Assembly: GCA_003448835.1 (NCBI GenBank)
Contig: DLXM01000333.1
Location: 1 to 5,034, forward strand
DNA: 5,034 bases
Origin: Bacteroidota bacterium
GTDB lineage: Bacteria; Bacteroidota; Rhodothermia; Balneolales; HLUCCA01
Direction of reading: 5' to 3'
In this document: in pieces, positions 1 to 5,034 of the stretch
Layout of the letters: each line of letters starts with the position of its first letter
Position numbering within the stretch: the stretch's first letter is position 1
The notes under the pieces: generated by a model
What the model was told of the DNA's origin: nothing
The model's database searches: none
The model's input: the letters and a program-made list of their open reading frames with translations, nothing else
Made by a program: the position numbers and the translations under genes

Positions 1-1533
1 AGCTAAAATTCGTGATTTTGAAGGTGTTTTTGCTACTTTTTGACTGCCATTTTTGTTGATTGCCGTAATTTCGCCATGATTTCCATTGTTTGAGCTGGCA
101 TTTTGACCGTGATCACTCTGGTTTTTTGAGGCGGAGGCACCTTTGTAATTTGAAATTACTACATGACTATTCGTCCCGCTGAAACTGAACGAACTTACTC
201 CTGCGATGCGATCGGTATCGGACCATTCTGTCACTTTGAGAGGAATTTCACCCGGAAATGATTTCCAGTCGATATGTGGATTTGGTTTCCGGAAATTTCG
301 GTGTGGCGGAATTTGTCCGTTTTGAACGACCAAAATCGTTTTGATGATTCCGGCAATTCCAGCGGCGGACTCCAGGTGTCCCAGGTTGGTTTTGATGGAA
401 CTGACTCGAAGCGGTTGTTCACGTTTTGTGGTGGTGTCGCCAAAAACTTTTCCCAAAGCACTTATTTCGATTGGGTCGCCAAGTGACGTCCCTGTGCCAT
501 GTGCCTCGACGTATCCAACTTTTACCGGATCTATTGCTGCATTTTTCAGTGCGCTTTTAATAACTTTCACCTGTGATGGACCATTTGGAACGGTTAATCC
601 ACCACTTGGGCCATCCTGATTTATCGCGGATCCACGAAGTAAAGCCAGGATTTGATCGCCATCACGTTCAGCATCAGATAATCGTTTTAAAACGATGACA
701 CCGATACCTTCACCGCGAGCGTAACCATCTGCATCATCACTAAATGTCTTACAGTGTCCATCCGGCGCCAGCATTTTGCCTTTGCAGAAATAGATGTGAG
801 TCTGTGGACCAAAGATCAAATTCACTCCGGCACTCACGGCTACATCGCATTCTCCAAGTCGAAGTGATTGCATCGCTAAATGGGTTGTGACCAGCGATGA
901 TGAACAGGCCGTATCAATAATCATGCTCGGACCGGTAAATCCAAAAGTATAAGAAAGTCGTCCGGCTGTGACGCCCAACGATCCGCCGATCCCAGAGTAC
1001 GAGGTGATATCTGTGGGATTTTGTGGCCATATCAGTTTGGCTCCGTATTCGAAGTTACTGATGCCAACGTAGACTCCGGTTTTGCTGCCATAAAGTGCAT
1101 TCAGGTCGAATCCGCCGTTTTCGAAAGCTTCCCATGTGGTTTGAAGCAGTAATCGTTGATGTGGATCCATCGAAGCTGCTTCACGCGGAGAAATCCCAAA
1201 AAATGCAGGATCAAATTGGTCAACCACATCCAGAAATCCACCTAATTTCGTATACATTTTGCCGGGCACTTCCGGATCCGGATCATAAAACTCATCAACA
1301 TTCCAGCGTTCCTTGGGTACTTCGATGATGGCATCATGAGATTTCAGAAGTTTTTCCCAAAGTTCGCGAGTGTTGTTGATGTTACCCGGAAATTTGCATG
1401 CCATCGAAACCACAGCTATTGGTTCGTTCTTGCCGTCCTCCAGTTCATTGACGCGAGCCTGCAACTGCTTTATCGCCTGCAAAGCTTGCTTCATTGGAGA
1501 CATTTCAGACTTGGATGGATCCTGTGACATCAT
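1..1533 (-). CDS. Modular type I polyketide synthase, N-terminal docking segment and ketosynthase, 3' end outside window
   Basis: Next extension protein of the same assembly line. Its KS accepts the chain from the upstream ACP and catalyses decarboxylative Claisen condensation. The frame is open from ATG at 1533 to position 1 (511 residues, no stop). Residues about 12-36 form an amphipathic Leu/Gln/Lys-rich helix (MKQALQAIKQLQARVNELE) that leads straight into EPIAVVSMACKFPG; this arrangement is typical of N-terminal PKS docking coiled coils. The KS (about 38-460) has the nucleophile Cys210 in DTACSSSL, His345 in EAHGTGTSLGDP, Lys381 and His386 in SSIKTNLGHLESAAG, and ends in SSFSFSGTNSHVV. 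Cysteine, not Gln or Ser, at 210 indicates an extending KS rather than a loading or inactive one. Residues 461-511 are an Asn/Ser/Gly-rich linker ending SKSRILA, which looks like the lead-in to an AT beyond the edge. The start is well fixed: an in-frame TGA at 1557-1555 closes the frame, and the only ATG codons between it and the KS helix are at 1533, 1530 and, further in, at residues 11 and 14. The gene overlaps the upstream one by four bases (ATGA). Confidence 0.96.
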   Translation of the reverse strand, partial: MMSQDPSKSEMSPMKQALQAIKQLQARVNELEDGKNEPIAVVSMACKFPGNINNTRELWEKLLKSHDAIIEVPKERWNVDEFYDPDPEVPGKMYTKLGGFLDVVDQFDPAFFGISPREAASMDPHQRLLLQTTWEAFENGGFDLNALYGSKTGVYVGISNFEYGAKLIWPQNPTDITSYSGIGGSLGVTAGRLSYTFGFTGPSMIIDTACSSSLVTTHLAMQSLRLGECDVAVSAGVNLIFGPQTHIYFCKGKMLAPDGHCKTFSDDADGYARGEGIGVIVLKRLSDAERDGDQILALLRGSAINQDGPSGGLTVPNGPSQVKVIKSALKNAAIDPVKVGYVEAHGTGTSLGDPIEISALGKVFGDTTTKREQPLRVSSIKTNLGHLESAAGIAGIIKTILVVQNGQIPPHRNFRKPNPHIDWKSFPGEIPLKVTEWSDTDRIAGVSSFSFSGTNSHVVISNYKGASASKNQSDHGQNASSNNGNHGEITAINKNGSQKVAKTPSKSRILA

Positions 1534-4500
1534 GATAAATTCATTCCTTTTAATTCATCCAATGCTCTAAGTAATTCAACTTCGTCATCGTCTTCTTCAG
1601 AGGAAGATTTGAGTTCACTATCGGAATCGCCATTTGCGGGTAGTACATTTTTTCCGTGAGTCCCGTTGCTCTCATTTGTCCCGTTTATCCCATTATTATC
1701 ACTATCGGAAGAAGCTGTTTTGTCAACCGGTTCTCTATTCAATTGTTCAGCCAACAGGTCTCGCAGAATGTAATCCACCAGTGATTCGATGGTTGGATAA
1801 TCAAATAAAAGCGTTGAACTGATTGGAGTTCCCAATTCACTTTGAAGCCTGTTTCTGAGTTCAACTGCAATGAGTGAGTCTACACCCAGATCAAAAAGTC
1901 GTTCTCGTGGATCAATTTCTTGTCCGGGACGCATTCGCAACGCTTGTGTTAAAATTTCACCCAGTTTTCTGGTCAATATTATATCTCGACGAGCTGCTTG
2001 AGTATTTTTCAGTGTGGTCAACAACGTGTGCTTTTCCTCCGATTTTGCACTTTTCGATTCAGTCAGGTCGTTGAACAATGAAATATTCGTGAAATTAATC
2101 TTCTTCGTATCGAAATCGGCGATACTGAGTTCGGTGGATTGATTATCGGCCAGGCAAAGTCCAAATGCCTCAAGTGCCATGTCATCCGCTATCATGTTAA
2201 TCCCCTGATCTTTGATGCGATCTTTACTTCGCTGATCCAGATTTGCTGCCATGCCTGAGTCCGCCCACGGACCCCAATTAATCGACAACGCCGGAAGTCC
2301 GTTCAGATTTCTGTATCCTGCAATTGAAGCCAATAAACTGTTTGCTGCTGCGTAATTTGCTTGTGCTGCACTTCCTGTAACCGAAACTATGGATGAAAAC
2401 AGTACAAAATGATCCAGCTTCAGAGATTCTGTAACCCTGTGTAAATTGATGGCTCCTTGGACTTTGGAATTAAACGGAGCCAACAAATTTTCTGGTGACA
2501 TTGTGTTTATTGGTCCATCGGAGAGTTCTCCCGCCAGATGAAAAACAGATTTTGTGGATGTGAATGTCTTACCGAGTTTGTTAAGCTGCACCGAAAGTGA
2601 ATCATAATCTGCTATATCGCAAGTGAGTACCTGGATGTTAGCTCCGGAATTGTTAAGTACATTTATAGCAGATTTTTGAATCTCGTTCGGACTCTTCCTG
2701 CCAATTAAAATAAAATTTCGGGCACCTTGCTGCATCAACCATTTGGTCGTCGTTAAACCCAGGGACCCCAATCCACCGGATATAATGCATGTATCATCTG
2801 TCAAAAACGAGATTGGTTTATCTGATTTGTTGAAATTCCGAACGAGTCGTAGTGTTAATAGGATTTTATTTCGGATAGTGATACTAGATTCACCTGACAG
2901 GACCGCTTGAACTGCAGACCCGAATAGATTACCGCTGACTGATTCACCTAATTTGAAATCGATGATTCCGGTTTTAATGTCGGGTTGTTCGATTCCAACC
3001 GTTCGTAAAAACCCACGTATTGCGCCTGATTGTGGATTTAAAATCGGGTCTTTTGAGTCAACTGAAGTTCCGGATGAAGTAACGGCTATGATCGGCATTG
3101 AAACTCCACGTTGAGCAAGTATTTGTACTAAGTTCAGAAGTGGGGATAAAAGTCGATTTTGTTGTCCAACCGGATTTTGAAGATCAAATTCTGTTTCGTC
3201 GAATGATGTAAATGAGAGAAGTCCGGCTGGTGTGGATGATAATTCGTCTAAGAATTTGGTCCAGTTTTCTTTAGTGGAATGATTGAATTCATAACGGGAA
3301 GTGTCATGTTTTGCAAACTTTGAACCTGATTCAACCAGTATCACTTCGTGACCAATTTTTTGCCAATCTTTTGCGATTTTTGCAGCATAACCATGCTGGT
3401 CAGCCACGATAATCCACGGTTTTCCAGTGGCAACTTCCAATGATTCTTTCGCGTCAATCGATTTCCAACCGAACCGATAAATCAGAGTACTTGCCCGATC
3501 GGAGCGGGACAACAATGCTTCCATTTTTGCGCTTCGACCTTCGAGTCCGATGAAGGAAGCAACTTTTTCGCCGAGATCAGTTTCAATAGTAATATCTCCG
3601 ATAATACGTGATCCATCATGATTTCCCGGACGCAACGTTGCATGGATTCTAAGCTGTTCATTTTCGATTGGACGATTAAACTGAATTGCTTCCAGACTGA
3701 ATGGAATGAACGTTTCGCCATCTTTTAATTGAGCGGTCATTACCAGAACGCCAAAACAGGAATCAATAAATCCGGGATGAATGCTAAATCCGGAATTCAG
3801 TGCACTTTTTGGGGCGGAAAGCTCAGCAATGGCCTCATTTTGGCCTAAATTGACCGATTTTAGCCATTTATAACTCTCACCTACAACGATATTTCGTTCA
3901 GCTTGTGACCGATATACCGTTTCCGGATCAATATTTTGGGTGCAACGTTTTGATATTTCGGTCCATTTTAGCAAAGCAGTATCGTTGAAGTCCCGGGTGA
4001 TTGTACCAGTTGCATGAACCCCGGGTTCGTCTGTTGATTTGTCAAAACTGATCAATCGAAATGCGAATGAAGCGTTGTTCTTATCCTGTGTGAGCATCAA
4101 TTGCACGGTACGGTCGCCGGCATTCGGGATAACCAATGCCTGTGGAAAGATCACTTGTTTCAGGCAAATCGGATACTTTTCAAACTCGATTTCTGCGGCC
4201 CCAAAAACCATTGATAAATGAGATGCTCCAGCGACAACCAACTCTCCAAACACACGGTGGTCTTCCAGAAATGGTAATTTTTCTTTACTGAACGCCGTTT
4301 CGTAAAATCGCTCCTTCATCAATGGAGATTGGAATCGGCTACCAATTAATGGATGATTAAAAGTGCTGGTCGCCAGGCTTGCCTGTTTACCTGATTTACC
4401 GGCATCAATGGTGACTTCCTTCCAATATGGTTTGCGGTCGAATGCATAAGTTGGAATTTTTGTCTGTCCGTGACCGATTAAATCCCATTTAGGTTTGCCT

Positions 4501-5034
4501 CCTAAACACCAGTGAGCTCCCAGAGCATACAAAATCTGAAGATACTCGTCCGTCGATTTTCTCATCATAGGAACCCAGGCAGCATCCAATTTCGAAAGCA
4601 TTGGATTAACAACTGCAGATGTGGATTTCGCCAATGAAATGAGGGTCGGTTTTGGCCCGACTTCTATAAATTGATTGTATCCGTCTTTGAGTGCTGACTG
4701 AATCGATGCTTCAAATTGTACCGGTTTACGGATATGATCAACCCAATAATCCGCATTTTTCATCTCGTTTTGTGCCTTTTTACCGGATACATTGCTATAA
4801 ATCGGGATGGAAGGGTCTGAAAAACGAACTTCCGAGGCAATTTTTCTAAAAGGCTCCAACATTGGATCCATCAAATGTGAATGAAATGCATGTGAGACAG
4901 ATAAATCGCGGCACTCAATATTTTCGGACTCAAATTTCGTTTTTAATGCATCAATTGCAGCTTTTTCGCCGGATAAAACGACATTTGCCGGGCCATTAAA
5001 TGCAGCAACTGATACACCTTTCGGATTCCATTCA
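1530..5034 (-). CDS. Modular type I polyketide synthase, AT(C-terminal part)-DH-KR-ACP, 5' end outside window
   Basis: Cytosolic multidomain enzyme that extends and processes an ACP-bound polyketide. The frame is open to the window edge (first full codon at 5033); 1167 residues are visible and the stop is TGA at 1532-1530. Residue numbers count from 5033. The AT C-terminal part (1 to about 150) carries SHAFHSHLMDP at 47-57; HAFH is the known signature of malonyl-CoA-specific ATs. The post-AT linker has PTYAFDRKPYW near 194-204. The DH (about 226-505) has catalytic His259 in DHRVFG and Asp424 in HPGFIDSCFG, but departs from consensus at three other motifs. The KR has a structural half (about 518-735) and a catalytic half with the NADPH-binding GGLGSLG (753-759) and Lys857, Ser881, Tyr894. 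The LSD triplet at 837-839 matches the B-type LDD position, and no Trp sits at the A-type position. The ACP (about 1018-1098) carries the phosphopantetheine Ser1053 in LGVDSL. The tail (about 1099-1167) is Asn/Gly/Ser-rich, then acidic, then ends in a short Leu-rich helix resembling a docking domain. There is no ER or TE. The TTG/ATG near 4874 is internal, within the AT motif. The assignment is very secure; the product is unknown. Confidence 0.97.
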   Translation of the reverse strand, partial: EWNPKGVSVAAFNGPANVVLSGEKAAIDALKTKFESENIECRDLSVSHAFHSHLMDPMLEPFRKIASEVRFSDPSIPIYSNVSGKKAQNEMKNADYWVDHIRKPVQFEASIQSALKDGYNQFIEVGPKPTLISLAKSTSAVVNPMLSKLDAAWVPMMRKSTDEYLQILYALGAHWCLGGKPKWDLIGHGQTKIPTYAFDRKPYWKEVTIDAGKSGKQASLATSTFNHPLIGSRFQSPLMKERFYETAFSKEKLPFLEDHRVFGELVVAGASHLSMVFGAAEIEFEKYPICLKQVIFPQALVIPNAGDRTVQLMLTQDKNNASFAFRLISFDKSTDEPGVHATGTITRDFNDTALLKWTEISKRCTQNIDPETVYRSQAERNIVVGESYKWLKSVNLGQNEAIAELSAPKSALNSGFSIHPGFIDSCFGVLVMTAQLKDGETFIPFSLEAIQFNRPIENEQLRIHATLRPGNHDGSRIIGDITIETDLGEKVASFIGLEGRSAKMEALLSRSDRASTLIYRFGWKSIDAKESLEVATGKPWIIVADQHGYAAKIAKDWQKIGHEVILVESGSKFAKHDTSRYEFNHSTKENWTKFLDELSSTPAGLLSFTSFDETEFDLQNPVGQQNRLLSPLLNLVQILAQRGVSMPIIAVTSSGTSVDSKDPILNPQSGAIRGFLRTVGIEQPDIKTGIIDFKLGESVSGNLFGSAVQAVLSGESSITIRNKILLTLRLVRNFNKSDKPISFLTDDTCIISGGLGSLGLTTTKWLMQQGARNFILIGRKSPNEIQKSAINVLNNSGANIQVLTCDIADYDSLSVQLNKLGKTFTSTKSVFHLAGELSDGPINTMSPENLLAPFNSKVQGAINLHRVTESLKLDHFVLFSSIVSVTGSAAQANYAAANSLLASIAGYRNLNGLPALSINWGPWADSGMAANLDQRSKDRIKDQGINMIADDMALEAFGLCLADNQSTELSIADFDTKKINFTNISLFNDLTESKSAKSEEKHTLLTTLKNTQAARRDIILTRKLGEILTQALRMRPGQEIDPRERLFDLGVDSLIAVELRNRLQSELGTPISSTLLFDYPTIESLVDYILRDLLAEQLNREPVDKTASSDSDNNGINGTNESNGTHGKNVLPANGDSDSELKSSSEEDDDEVELLRALDELKGMNLS
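1545..1549 (-). promoter_or_regulatory. Shine-Dalgarno-like AAGGA for the downstream PKS gene
   Basis: On the minus strand AAGGA lies 11 bases before the ATG at 1533, inside the last codons of the upstream PKS gene. It is a partial match to AAGGAGG with slightly long spacing. It favours ATG 1533 over the adjacent ATG 1530, which would sit 14 bases away. Because the stop of the first gene and the start of the second share ATGA, a ribosome finishing the first gene could also re-initiate directly, so this site may only assist. The assignment rests on sequence and spacing alone. Confidence 0.5.

Noticed and set aside
1530..1560. A frameshift error or programmed frameshift splitting one PKS protein into two
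   Set aside because: The stop falls after a complete ACP plus a docking-like tail, and the next frame begins with a docking-like helix before a KS. This is the normal architecture of two separate subunits, with a plausible ribosome binding site.
274..1570. Several short plus-strand open frames (for example 274-486, 341-619, 1095-1328, 1336-1527, 1370-1570) and a minus-strand one at 231-461
   Set aside because: All lie out of frame with, or antisense to, the conserved KS coding sequence (the last also overlaps the end of the upstream PKS gene). They show no recognisable domain and are chance shadows of a constrained gene.
1530..1740. A thioesterase or other chain-release domain at the end of the upstream protein
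   Set aside because: Only about 70 residues follow the ACP; they are low-complexity, acidic and helical with no GxSxG.
2790..3525. An enoylreductase between the DH and the catalytic KR
   Set aside because: The stretch is only about 230-240 residues and matches the structural half of a KR (LIYRFGW start, PQSGAIRGFLRT late). The single nucleotide-binding motif belongs to the KR; no ER-type motif is visible.
1634..4221. Short open frames within the upstream PKS region (plus strand 1634-1822, 1874-2074, 4039-4221; minus strand 3482-3721 in another frame)
   Set aside because: The DH, KR and ACP motifs run unbroken through the main minus-strand frame here, and none of these shorter frames has recognisable features.
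4869..4874. TTG/ATG at 4874 and 4871 as the true start of the upstream gene
   Set aside because: Codons upstream of it continue the conserved AT sequence (FNGPANVVLSGEKAAIDALK and then SHAFHSHLMDP) to the window edge, so these codons are internal.
1..5034. CRISPR arrays, transposons, tRNA or other RNA genes, promoters and terminators
   Set aside because: Every base lies in one of the two PKS frames, and I saw no spaced repeats, terminal inverted repeats, cloverleaf pattern or hairpin followed by a T-run that would stand apart from coding sequence.

Overview
The window is fully coding, all on the minus strand. It holds parts of two consecutive modular type I polyketide synthase (PKS) genes. 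Transcription runs from position 5034 towards position 1, and both genes are cut by the window edges. The organism is almost certainly bacterial: the genes are intronless, they overlap by four bases (ATGA), and a Shine-Dalgarno-like AAGGA precedes the second start. By eye on sampled lines the base composition is in the low-to-mid forties % G+C. That argues against a high-GC actinomycete or typical myxobacterium, but I cannot name the lineage.

Upstream gene (5034 down to 1530): 1167 residues are visible. In order they are the C-terminal part of an acyltransferase (AT) with the malonyl-type HAFH motif, a post-AT linker, a dehydratase (DH), a ketoreductase (KR: structural half, then catalytic half), an acyl carrier protein (ACP), and a C-terminal tail ending in an acidic patch and a short helix. 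There is no enoylreductase and no thioesterase. The ketosynthase (KS) and the start of the AT lie beyond position 5034.

Downstream gene (1533 down to 1): the first 511 residues are visible. They are a short coiled-coil N-terminal docking segment, a complete KS with Cys-His-His catalytic residues, and the beginning of the KS-AT linker. The rest lies beyond position 1.

How they work together: the first protein extends a chain with malonyl-CoA, reduces the beta-keto group and may dehydrate it. Its ACP then passes the chain to the KS of the second protein. The tail of the first and the head of the second look like a docking pair that makes this hand-off specific. The ATGA overlap fits co-translation. 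The main oddity is the DH, which keeps its catalytic His and Asp but is altered in three other conserved motifs, so dehydration by this module is uncertain. No promoter, terminator, RNA gene, mobile element, CRISPR array or non-coding gap is visible. The product cannot be predicted from this fragment.
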